Shown: positions 1 to 5,505, numbered from the stretch's first letter. The stretch: 5,595 nucleotides of DNA from Thermodesulfobacteriota bacterium (GCA_003645605.1 QNAY01000108.1:1-5595); one strand, 5' to 3'. A program made the numbers and translations. Notes: generated from the sequence alone by a model not told the origin.

Positions 1-189
1 AAGCCTTGCTTCCCAAGAAAACCATCTGGATTTATCCGCTTACCAGAAACTACCGTAGGCTGCTATGCAGATAATCTCCATCAGCCACGGTTAGCATTAC
101 TTGATATACCTGAGCATCCTCTGAATAAGAAAGAAACGCTGACAGAAGCATCGGAGTTGCCAGGACTTATTGAGAAGTTACATTTTTAA
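1..189 (+). CDS. C-terminal end of an unrecognised protein (partial)
   Basis: Frame 1 is open from the first base and ends at TAA 187-189, giving 62 residues that finish in LIEKLHF. The 5' end lies outside the window. I do not recognise the family. The fragment has no membrane segment, is moderately rich in proline and leucine (for example ALLDIPEHPL), and has two cysteines that form no obvious metal motif. Continuous reading up to the edge of the repeat region supports a genuine gene end, but 62 codons is short enough that a decayed fragment is possible. The palindromic region starts 18 bp after the stop. I see no intrinsic terminator with a T-run directly after it. Confidence 0.5.
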   Translation, partial: KPCFPRKPSGFIRLPETTVGCYADNLHQPRLALLDIPEHPLNKKETLTEASELPGLIEKLHF

Positions 190-218
190 GGCGTTTACTA
201 ATAATTCCAGATTATGCA

Positions 219-316
219 GCTGCCAAGGTTGCCGAAGATGCGAGGCGGAGGGCATGCAGACGTACTTGGGTACTTCAAGTGTCCGACAACAAAGCAGATT
301 CGGCAAGATCGGCAGC
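219..316 (+). repeat. Palindromic intergenic element, copy A
   Basis: The left arm 219-241 and right arm 294-316 are complementary at 18 of 23 positions, including GCTGCC/GGCAGC and TTGCCGAA/TTCGGCAA. They enclose a 52-nt core. Bases 236-299 match the reverse complement of 2380-2444 at about 57 of 65 aligned positions (hand alignment, one gap), so this is one of two dispersed copies. The outer arms differ in sequence from those of the other copy, yet both copies remain self-complementary. No protein is encoded. It could be a REP/MITE-like element or a structured RNA. Confidence 0.75.
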
Positions 317-319
317 CCC

Positions 320-348
320 TTGCGGCTTCAAATGCCGAAAAATATAAT
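320..348 (+). promoter_or_regulatory. Predicted sigma70-type promoter of the ABC exporter operon
   Basis: TTGCGG (320-325) and a consensus TATAAT (343-348) are separated by exactly 17 bp. Transcription would start near 355 and leave a leader of about 105 nt before the ATPase start codon at 461. The 17-bp spacer (326-342) is exactly one arm of a perfect inverted repeat whose partner is at 431-447 in the leader. The -10 box overlaps ATAATCTG (344-351), which is also repeated at 451-458 and, inverted, at 208-215. The -35 box matches the consensus only in TTG. Confidence 0.55.
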
Positions 349-353
349 CTGAC

Positions 354-380
354 ATCGATTCACCTGAATGGTGAATTGAT
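354..380 (+). other. Leader hairpin upstream of the ABC operon
   Basis: Bases 354-364 pair with 370-380 to form an 11-bp stem (ATTCACC/GGTGAAT plus ATC/GAT and one G-U pair) around the loop TGAAT. No T-run follows, so it is not a standard intrinsic terminator. It would lie at the very 5' end of the transcript from the predicted promoter, where it could stabilise the message. It is also the innermost hairpin of the nested palindrome. Confidence 0.5.
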
Positions 381-460
381 CTGTGACCCTTGATGATAGA
401 TAACATGTTCATTTTTCTAAATAAAAGTCTTTTTTCGGCATTTGAAGTGCATAATCTGGG

Positions 461-1135
461 ATGATACGTCTTGAGCACGTCCACCGTATCTTTCAGGTCG
501 GCGAGCAGAAGGTCCATGCCCTGAACGACCTTATGCTGGATATAGGCCAGGGAGAGTATCTTTCCATCATGGGTCCTTCCGGCTCAGGCAAGTCTACATT
601 GCTGAACATCCTTGGGATCCTGGATCGGTCTACCTCCGGCCGCTACCTGCTGGATGGAATGGATGTCACCTCTTTGACTGATGACCAGCAGGCCCACACG
701 CGGCGGGAAAAGATCGGCTTTGTGTTCCAATTTTTCCATCTTGTGCCGCGTCTTACAGCAAGGCAGAATATAGAGCTGCCGCTGGTGCTGGCCGGTGTGC
801 CCCCAGCAAAGAGGAAAGCCCTCTCGGGACGCGTGCTGCAGGCCGTTGGTCTTGAGGCGCGCGCCCGTCACCGTCCGGAAGAACTCTCCGGGGGCCAGCG
901 TCAGCGGATCGCCATTGCACGCGCCACCATTATGGAGCCTGCCGTGCTGCTTGCTGACGAGCCTACCGGCAATCTCGATCGCGCTTCTGGTAAAGAGGTA
1001 GTTCATATCCTGGAGCATTTGAACCGGAAAGGCATCATGCTGATTATTGTGACTCATGATCCGGAGATCGGGGGCCGTGCCCGTCGCCAGATACACCTCG
1101 TGGACGGCCGGATCACCAGCGACATATCAGGATAG
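461..1135 (+). CDS. ABC transporter ATP-binding protein, MacB/LolD family
   Basis: This 224-residue cytoplasmic ATPase powers the adjacent FtsX/MacB-type permeases. All catalytic motifs are intact: Walker A GPSGSGKST (38-46), Q-loop Gln90 in FVFQFF, signature LSGGQRQR (142-149), Walker B VLLADE (162-167), D-loop GNLD (170-173) and H-loop His199 in VTHD. The opening MIRLEHVHRIFQVG...VHAL and the DEPTGNLD motif are typical of the LolD/MacB/FtsE group, and the length is normal for a stand-alone member. The ATG at 461 fits the family N-terminus, but its ribosome binding site is poor: GGG directly abuts the ATG, and the start lies 2 bp after the nested palindrome. The first permease follows after 8 bp. 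The substrate cannot be read from the ATPase. Family assignment is firm. Confidence 0.95.
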   Translation: MIRLEHVHRIFQVGEQKVHALNDLMLDIGQGEYLSIMGPSGSGKSTLLNILGILDRSTSGRYLLDGMDVTSLTDDQQAHTRREKIGFVFQFFHLVPRLTARQNIELPLVLAGVPPAKRKALSGRVLQAVGLEARARHRPEELSGGQRQRIAIARATIMEPAVLLADEPTGNLDRASGKEVVHILEHLNRKGIMLIIVTHDPEIGGRARRQIHLVDGRITSDISG

Positions 1136-1143
1136 GAAAAGCC

Positions 1144-2352
1144 ATGAGGCCTGGCGATGTCTTACGCTTTTCTCTCGGGGCACTGCAGGGGAACCGCGTA
1201 CGTACGATGCTCATGCTGCTGGCCATGTCCATCGGAGTGGCAGCGGTCGTGATACTCACGGCCGTGGGAGAAGGCGCGCGACTCTTTGTGGTGAACGAAT
1301 TCGCCTCGCTGGGGACCAATCTCCTGATCGTCCTGCCGGGACGCGCAGAGACCGCAGGTGCCGGTCCTTCCACATTCATCGGGGAGACACCGCGCGACCT
1401 CACTATCAGGGACGCCCTGGCACTGGCGCGCCACCCTGCAGTCCGGCGCATAGCCCCAATAAATATCGGGGAGGTACATGTCTCATGGCGACAGCGTGAA
1501 CGCGAAGTGCCGGTGATCGGCTCCACATCGGAGCTGCTGGCGATCCGCCACTGGAAGATGGCCCGAGGTCGTTTCCTGCCGCCCGGCGATCCGGAACTGG
1601 CGGCCCCTCTTTGTGTAATCGGGTCCAAGGTCCGCAAGGAGCTGTTCGGGCCTCATCCGGCATCCGGAGAAATGATAAGCATCGGAGACCGGCGCTGCCG
1701 CGTCATAGGTATCATGGGCTCAGAGGGACGGTCCATCGGCCTTGATGTGGAGGAGCTGGTGATTCTTCCTGTGGCTTCTGCACAAATGCTCTTTAATACC
1801 AACACCCTTTTTCGCATACTGGTGGAAGCGAAAAGCAGGGAGACCATTTCCCAGGTCAAGACACATATTCTATCGACCATTCGTGAACGACATCAGGGAG
1901 AAGAAGACGTGACTGTGATCACACAGGACGCAGTCCTGGCTACTTTTGACCGCATCTTCCGTGCCCTGACACTGACTGTTGCTGGCGTTGCGGGCATCAG
2001 TCTCGGCGTTGCGGGCATCCTGACCATGAATGTGATGCTCATTGCCGTTTCGCAACGGACCGCGGAGATAGGCCTGTTTAAGGCCCTGGGTGCACACCGT
2101 CGTCAGGTATTGATACTGATCCTTACCGAGGCCGGTGTGCTGTCTCTCATTGGCGCCTTTCTGGGATTGGCAGTGGGTATAATCGGGAGCTGGGTCATCG
2201 GCCGAATCTATCCGGCTTTAACAGTCGGAACACCCTGGTGGGCGATTGCGGCGGCACTGAGCGTGGCCATTGCTACCGGTCTGACGTTCAGTGTCCTCCC
2301 TGCCCGCCGGGCAGCTCGTCTGGATCCTGTGCAGGCACTGTCACGCAAATGA
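1144..2352 (+). CDS. ABC transporter permease, MacB/FtsX type (first copy)
   Basis: This 402-residue inner-membrane permease has the MacB layout. A cytoplasmic N-terminus leads into TM1 (about 21-41), followed by a large periplasmic domain (about 45-270, MacB_PCD-like, with VGEGARLFVVNEFASLGTNL at its start and VIGSKVRKELFG near 158-169). Three C-terminal helices follow (about 272-302, 322-349, 364-385). The conserved FtsX cytoplasmic loop QRTAEIGLFKALGA (304-317) and the terminal LPARRAARLDPVQAL (385-399) are both present. It lacks a fused ATPase and so pairs with the product of 461-1135. AGGA at 1134-1137, overlapping the ATPase stop, sits 6 nt before the ATG and indicates translational coupling. 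MacB-family transporters transmit ATP-driven movement to the periplasm to export peptides, lipoproteins or drugs. No periplasmic adaptor (MacA-like) gene is in the window, so the substrate is unknown. Confidence 0.93.
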   Translation: MRPGDVLRFSLGALQGNRVRTMLMLLAMSIGVAAVVILTAVGEGARLFVVNEFASLGTNLLIVLPGRAETAGAGPSTFIGETPRDLTIRDALALARHPAVRRIAPINIGEVHVSWRQREREVPVIGSTSELLAIRHWKMARGRFLPPGDPELAAPLCVIGSKVRKELFGPHPASGEMISIGDRRCRVIGIMGSEGRSIGLDVEELVILPVASAQMLFNTNTLFRILVEAKSRETISQVKTHILSTIRERHQGEEDVTVITQDAVLATFDRIFRALTLTVAGVAGISLGVAGILTMNVMLIAVSQRTAEIGLFKALGAHRRQVLILILTEAGVLSLIGAFLGLAVGIIGSWVIGRIYPALTVGTPWWAIAAALSVAIATGLTFSVLPARRAARLDPVQALSRK

Positions 2353-2360
2353 AAATGGTA

Positions 2361-2463
2361 AGCGTTTACAGGGCACCGTATCTGCTTTGTTGTCGGGCAC
2401 TTGAAGTACAGGGAGTACGTCTGCGTACCCTCCGCCTCGCATCTGCAGCACCCCGTAAACGCT
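2361..2463 (-). repeat. Palindromic intergenic element, copy B (inverted relative to copy A)
   Basis: The arms 2361-2385 and 2439-2463 match as inverted repeats at 18 of 25 positions. They end in a perfect AGCGTTTAC/GTAAACGCT and include GGG/CCC. The 53-nt core (2386-2438) is the reverse complement of the copy A core, with 45 of 53 aligned positions identical. Inside the core, on the + strand, GTACG (2415-2419) and CGTAC (2424-2428) form a perfect 5-bp stem around TCTG. The element lies between two permease genes of one operon, leaving 8 bp after the first stop and about 70 bp before the second start. An adjoining small hairpin, CACAG-TT-CTGTG (2464-2475), extends the structured stretch. Confidence 0.8.
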
Positions 2464-2502
2464 CACAGTTCTGTGGGTTGCGGTAAAACGGGTATTGTAA
2501 TT

Positions 2503-2516
2503 CCGTGAACGGTTAC
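2503..2516 (+). repeat. Short repeat motif CCGTGAACGGTTAC
   Basis: This 14-mer matches CCGTAAACGGCTAC at 5392-5405 at 12 of 14 positions, and both lie in intergenic DNA. The central CCGT-N2-ACGG is self-complementary. It may be a protein-binding site or a piece of a dispersed genomic repeat. Two copies are too few to decide. Confidence 0.35.
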
Positions 2517-2535
2517 TGAAAATGGTGAGTCACAA

Positions 2536-3351
2536 GTGCTGATCAGAGATTTCATACGACTCACGACTGGTTCCATCATGGCTCAACGGATGCGCAGCTT
2601 CCTGACAGGGCTCGGTATAGCGGTAGGGATTGCTGCGGTGGTACTTCTCACCTCCATCGGCGAGGGCCTGAATCGCTTTGTGGTCTCGGAATTCACGCAG
2701 TTCGGCACCAACTTGATCGGGATCAACCCTGGACGTGTAACCACTATGGGTACTCCGCTCGGCATCCTTGGGACAGTGCGCCTTCTGACGCTCGGTGATG
2801 CCGAGGCACTGCGAAGGGTCCCCCATGTGAACGCTGTCATTCCTTGGATATGGGGAAACGCCGAGATAGAGGGTGGCAGGAAGCGTCGCCGTACTACGGT
2901 CTATGGTGTCGGTCCTGAGATGCCCTTTGCCTTTCGTATTAAAGTCAGTACAGGGAGGTTCCTGCCTGCTGACGATCCGGACGCTCCACGGGCTTTTGCC
3001 GTCCTTGGCAGTAAGTTGCGTAAAGAACTGTTCAACTCGGCGAATCCTTTAGGGCAGCGCATCCGTATCGGCGGTGACCGTTTTCGCGTTATCGGAACTA
3101 TGGAGTCCAAAGGCCGGATCCTGGGCTTTGACATGGACGATACAGTGTATATACCAACCACCCGAGGCCTGGAGCTCTTCAACCGGGAGGGTCTGATGGA
3201 GATTGATATCCTTTACTCCGAAGGCGCATCCGTGGATGAGGTGGTGGCGGGAATTCGCAGGGTGCTTACGACTCGCCATGGGAAGGAGGATTTCACCATC
3301 ACCACCCAGCAGCAGATGCTGGATGTGCTCGGTCGGTGCTGGATGTCCTGA
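2536..3351 (+). CDS. ABC transporter permease, second MacB/FtsX copy, N-terminal part (frameshifted gene)
   Basis: This frame gives 271 residues that align without a break to the first permease: TM1 (about 21-41), SIGEGLNRFVVSEFTQFGTNL (40-60) and the periplasmic domain with VLGSKLRKELFN (156-167). It starts at GTG 2536, preceded by GGTGAG (2524-2529) at 6 nt; an in-frame stop at 2506 excludes an earlier start. After LDVLGR (residue 267) the frame runs into four unrelated residues and a TGA, exactly where the family continues into TM2. The continuation is intact one frame over (3336-3734). Adding one base near 3336 would give 399 residues, matching the 402 of the first copy. So this is one gene broken by a single-base deletion, a sequencing error, or a recent split. 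On its own this part has one helix and no FtsX domain. Confidence 0.85.
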   Translation: MLIRDFIRLTTGSIMAQRMRSFLTGLGIAVGIAAVVLLTSIGEGLNRFVVSEFTQFGTNLIGINPGRVTTMGTPLGILGTVRLLTLGDAEALRRVPHVNAVIPWIWGNAEIEGGRKRRRTTVYGVGPEMPFAFRIKVSTGRFLPADDPDAPRAFAVLGSKLRKELFNSANPLGQRIRIGGDRFRVIGTMESKGRILGFDMDDTVYIPTTRGLELFNREGLMEIDILYSEGASVDEVVAGIRRVLTTRHGKEDFTITTQQQMLDVLGRCWMS

Positions 3352-3734
3352 CCGTAGCAGTTGGCGCACTCGGCGGGATCTCACTGCTTGTGGGCTGCGT
3401 AGGTATACTCACTATCATGACTATCTCAGTCAACGAGAGGACTGCCGAGATCGGTCTGCTACGGGCACTTGGGGCCACGCGCATCCAGGTGCTGATCCTA
3501 TTCCTGAGTGAGGCTGTGGTGCTGGCTGCCATTGGTGGCCTGGCCGGAATGGCCCTGGGTGCCGGCGGCGCGCAGCTTATCCGTGTCTTTGTACCGGCCC
3601 TGCCGGTACACACTCCCCTGTTCTATATACTTCTGGCCGAGGTGCTGGCTGCAGCCATCGGCCTGCTTGCAGGTGTATTGCCTGCCAGGCGTGCTGCCCG
3701 CATGGACCCGGTGGAAGCGCTGCGGGAAGAATAG
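3336..3734 (+). CDS. ABC transporter permease, second MacB/FtsX copy, C-terminal part (frameshifted gene)
   Basis: This frame encodes the three C-terminal membrane helices and the FtsX domain. Read from GTG 3336 (132 residues), it contains VLDVLTVAVGALGGISLLVG, the cytoplasmic loop NERTAEIGLLRALGA, and the ending LPARRAARMDPVEALREE. Each aligns with the first permease (AVSQRTAEIGLFKALGA; LPARRAARLDPVQAL). The GTG overlaps the upstream fragment by 16 bp and has no convincing ribosome binding site, so it is more likely the displaced 3' part of the gene starting at 2536 than an independent gene. The C-terminal frame shows no stops or lost motifs, which argues for a recent lesion or a sequence error rather than long decay. 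It ends 6 bp before the convergent membrane gene. Confidence 0.8.
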   Translation: MLDVLTVAVGALGGISLLVGCVGILTIMTISVNERTAEIGLLRALGATRIQVLILFLSEAVVLAAIGGLAGMALGAGGAQLIRVFVPALPVHTPLFYILLAEVLAAAIGLLAGVLPARRAARMDPVEALREE

Positions 3735-3740
3735 TGGTGA

Positions 3741-4316
3741 TCATTTCATCATGCCTTCGGCATAAAATATTACAATCATTCCGATAAAGATGCATATGGC
3801 TGAGATCCAGAAGATAACAAGGTGCAAATCCCGGTGGCTAAGAAAAAAGAAATCCATACAGAAAAGGACCAGACCCATGTGAATTAAAGAGGAGCCGAGG
3901 CGATTCCAATACCCTTCACAAAGGAATTTCAGGCGCTGGCCCGACACCACAAGGATAAGGACCATGCTCTGTAGTGCGGCTGAGATAACAAGCATCCATA
4001 ACAGTGCTTCATGCCACCCCCATACCAAAGCCGAACCCAGACCGGTAAGCCCCAACAGTATAATAAAGACATAAAGCCAGTTCGCAGGAAATAGCCGCTT
4101 GGGTATACAGAGTCCAAGAGTCAGGAGGAGGGCTATGAGGAATGGAGCGAGGAGATTGTTCATCTGTTCCTGAAAGGCCATTTTGATTGCCGGAGCCACG
4201 TTCTGGAGCTCTGCCCACTTGTAGTAGAACATGCCTCCTATGCACAGAAGGGAGATGAGAAACAGGATTACTACTGTGATCAGGATAAGAAAAAAGTCGT
4301 AGTTAAATCGCCGCAT
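3741..4316 (-). CDS. Integral membrane protein resembling the later membrane half of CcmF
   Basis: This 191-residue protein has about six predicted helices (roughly 8-30, 56-71, 79-100, 104-125, 143-160, 164-186). I chose ATG 4316 because it lies one base after the stop of the upstream heme gene and has AGGA (4327-4324) 7 nt before it. The in-frame ATG at 4397 would overlap that gene by 80 bp. I do not know a named family for it. Its layout does parallel the part of CcmF after the WWD region: a helix after FNYDFFLILITVV, then an amphipathic stretch into LLAPFLIALLLTLG, helices, and RLGSSLIHMGLVLF (139-152). The last resembles the CcmF segment with AHLG, whose histidine is a known heme b ligand; His146 would be its counterpart. 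The periplasmic beta domain of CcmF is absent. Pairing with the upstream gene in one operon supports a role in cytochrome c maturation; the similarity is by eye. Confidence 0.8.
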   Translation of the reverse strand: MRRFNYDFFLILITVVILFLISLLCIGGMFYYKWAELQNVAPAIKMAFQEQMNNLLAPFLIALLLTLGLCIPKRLFPANWLYVFIILLGLTGLGSALVWGWHEALLWMLVISAALQSMVLILVVSGQRLKFLCEGYWNRLGSSLIHMGLVLFCMDFFFLSHRDLHLVIFWISAICIFIGMIVIFYAEGMMK

Positions 4317-4317
4317 T

Positions 4318-5349
4318 TTATTGTCCTGTATGCTCTCCCGGAAAGAAAAAAGATGCCATAAATGTAAAGAGCATGGCACAAAAACAGAGGATACCAAGAC
4401 CCCCTACAAAACCCCACATCCCTCGACGGGACAGGTATAGCCTGGCATGGAGATAAGTTGAAAAAACTATCCACATCATGAGGGAACTTGCGACCTTTGG
4501 ATCCCACCACCAGTTTGGTCCCCAGGCCTGAAGGGCCCACGGGTATCCGAGGAGCATACCTAATGTCAGAAAAAGGTAGCTGGCCTTTGCATGGGCATAG
4601 GCCATGGTCTCGCAGGCCGTCTCTCCGGTCCATAGCATGGCCGTGCAGGCTGCGAAAAAGACAGTAAGACCGGCATAAGCAAGAAAAAGCAGAGGCGGGT
4701 GAATCCACATGTAGTGCGCATTATAATAGAAGATAAGCTTAGGATAGAACTGCATGAATAGACCGAGACGCGACATAGGAGCCAGGGGTGAAAACCAGGG
4801 ACCGATCTCTTGAAAAAAGCGGGGAAGAGGTTGGTGAAAGGGATTACAGGCCAGGCAGAGCGCAGCCACCTGTACGACAAGGAGGACCTGTAGCAGGATA
4901 CGAAAAATTGGCTGGCTCAGCCTGCGCCAGGCGAAAAAGGCCATTCCTGCATAGGCCAGGAACCAGAAAAGATACTTTTCATTTTCCAGCCAGAAGGGAA
5001 GGACATATCTGGGCGGTGATGCCGGATCATACAGGGGGAGTGTATAGGAAGAACGGCTATTGGCTGCTGCCAGCCATCGATTGATTTCATGGATCAGGTT
5101 TTCTGGAAGGCGCAGGACCACATATTGGTATATTTCCCAATGGAACCACATGACCAGGACCGATCCTGCTGCCAATAAAGCCGAAATGCCTAATATCAGG
5201 AAATATGCAACGCGCTCAGGTTTTCCGCCGGGCTGTTTTTTCTGCCATGGGATACAGACCGCCAAGGCCGCTGCAGCAATGAGAAGAAGATAGATCAGGA
5301 GGCTGCCTGCGGTCTGGTAGAGATCTATGGCCGAACCAAGGTCTGGCAT
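4318..5349 (-). CDS. ccsA: Cytochrome c maturation heme-handling protein, WWD domain (CcsA/CcmF type)
   Basis: This 343-residue polytopic inner-membrane protein belongs to the heme-handling (cytochrome c assembly) family. The tryptophan-rich WWD signature WGPNWWWDP is at 276-284. It is flanked by HPPLLFLAYAG (His217, the first periplasmic heme histidine of the family) and FFFPGEHTGQ (His340, matching the second). His301 in STYLHARL matches the membrane histidine after the WWD motif. The front half is CcmF-like: SYTLPLY (101-107), WLENEKYLFW (120-129), CNPFHQPLP (168-176) and HPPLL. The C-terminus ends right after His340, as in CcsA. CcmF is usually about 650 residues, so this is only its first half or a CcsA-like minimal form. 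GGAG (5361-5358) stands 8 nt before the ATG and touches a 7-bp tandem repeat. It is the first gene of a two-gene - strand operon and is divergent from the phosphorylase gene. No ResB or thioredoxin gene is visible. The family is firm; CcsA versus CcmF is unresolved. Confidence 0.9.
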   Translation of the reverse strand: MPDLGSAIDLYQTAGSLLIYLLLIAAAALAVCIPWQKKQPGGKPERVAYFLILGISALLAAGSVLVMWFHWEIYQYVVLRLPENLIHEINRWLAAANSRSSYTLPLYDPASPPRYVLPFWLENEKYLFWFLAYAGMAFFAWRRLSQPIFRILLQVLLVVQVAALCLACNPFHQPLPRFFQEIGPWFSPLAPMSRLGLFMQFYPKLIFYYNAHYMWIHPPLLFLAYAGLTVFFAACTAMLWTGETACETMAYAHAKASYLFLTLGMLLGYPWALQAWGPNWWWDPKVASSLMMWIVFSTYLHARLYLSRRGMWGFVGGLGILCFCAMLFTFMASFFFPGEHTGQ

Positions 5350-5360
5350 AGGATGCGCTC

Positions 5361-5388
5361 CGATTTCCGATTTCCGATTTCCAATTTC
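5361..5388. repeat. 7-bp tandem repeat, three perfect copies and one variant
   Basis: CGATTTC occurs three times in a row (5361-5381) and is followed by CAATTTC (5382-5388). Read on the - strand it is GAAATCG, and the last copy directly abuts GGAG, the predicted ribosome binding site of the heme gene that starts at 5349. The 7-bp unit could gain or lose copies by replication slippage. That would change spacing between promoter and leader, but not the distance from the binding site to the start codon. Confidence 0.8.
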
Positions 5389-5389
5389 A

Positions 5390-5405
5390 AGCCGTAAACG
5401 GCTAC
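5390..5405 (+). repeat. Small palindrome with a CCGTAAACGGCTAC motif
   Basis: AGCCGT-AA-ACGGCT (5390-5403) is a perfect 6-bp inverted repeat. The 14-mer from 5392 matches CCGTGAACGGTTAC at 2503-2516 at 12 positions. It follows the 7-bp tandem repeat directly. It may be an operator or a fragment of a dispersed repeat; no T-run makes it a terminator. Confidence 0.35.
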
Positions 5406-5467
5406 ATGGCAGCTATAGGACAAGACCTGGCATTTCGCAAGTGGTTCGTGAGTTTGGGTAATTCACA

Positions 5468-5496
5468 TTGACTTTTTTCTTTCCGTCTTCTATGGA
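5468..5496 (+). promoter_or_regulatory. Possible promoter of the purine nucleoside phosphorylase-like gene
   Basis: TTGACT (5468-5473, five of six consensus bases) is followed after 17 bp by TATGGA (5491-5496), which keeps only the first three -10 bases. Transcription would begin near 5503, leaving almost no leader before the start codon at 5506. The -10 box is weak, so the call is tentative. The gene needs some promoter in 5350-5505 because its upstream neighbour is transcribed away from it. Confidence 0.3.
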
Positions 5497-5505
5497 TAAA
5501 TGTTT

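Larger units (their letters stand above)
207..459. repeat. Nested inverted-repeat region (three-way-junction palindrome)
   Basis: The sequence shows three nested sets of self-complementary arms. The outer arms CCAGATTATGCA (207-218) and TGCATAATCTGG (448-459) are perfect over 12 bp. The second pair, CTTCAAATGCCGAAAAA (326-342) and TTTTTCGGCATTTGAAG (431-447), is perfect over 17 bp. On the right side the two arms are contiguous (431-459, 29 nt). On the left side they are separated by 107 nt holding the palindromic element 219-316. Folded, this gives an outer stem, a branch made by 219-316, and a coaxial 17-bp branch with its own inner hairpin (354-380). The simplest reading, which is inference, is a MITE-like element with 29-bp terminal inverted repeats, one arm of which was interrupted by a second element. 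No target-site duplication is evident. The right end stops 2 bp before the ABC ATPase start codon. Confidence 0.75.

Noticed and set aside
170..517. Short reading frames on both strands across the upstream palindromic region (170-352 + and 275-517 -)
   Set aside because: They run across repeat arms and the promoter, overlap known gene ends, resemble no protein, and lack good ribosome binding sites.
2361..2463. Integron attC site
   Set aside because: It is palindromic and of suitable size, but the ends (AGCGTTTAC/GTAAACGCT) do not show the RYYYAAC/GTTRRRY boxes, there is no integrase, and the genes nearby form an ordinary operon.
2470..2501. Separate promoter for the second permease (TGTAAT at 2496-2501)
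   Set aside because: The -10-like box is good, but no -35-like sequence occurs at 16-18 bp; TTGCGG at 2478-2483 is only 12 bp away.
3331..3351. Programmed -1 frameshifting in the second permease
   Set aside because: No X-XXY-YYZ slippery heptamer is present at the junction, and the related first permease is uninterrupted. A simple indel explains it better.
3751..3763. ATGCC-TTC-GGCAT as an intrinsic terminator
   Set aside because: The stem is only 5 bp, it is inside the coding end of the - strand gene, and A-rich rather than T-rich sequence follows on the + strand.
4317..4397. Upstream start at ATG 4397 for the small membrane gene, or the two heme genes as one frameshifted ccmF
   Set aside because: ATG 4316 has AGGA at the right distance and the close TAA-A-ATG spacing of an operon. 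The CcmF helix between the second periplasmic histidine and the later half is missing, so one indel would not restore a full CcmF.
5361..5388. CRISPR-like array
   Set aside because: The 7-bp units are directly adjacent with no spacers; this is a simple tandem repeat.
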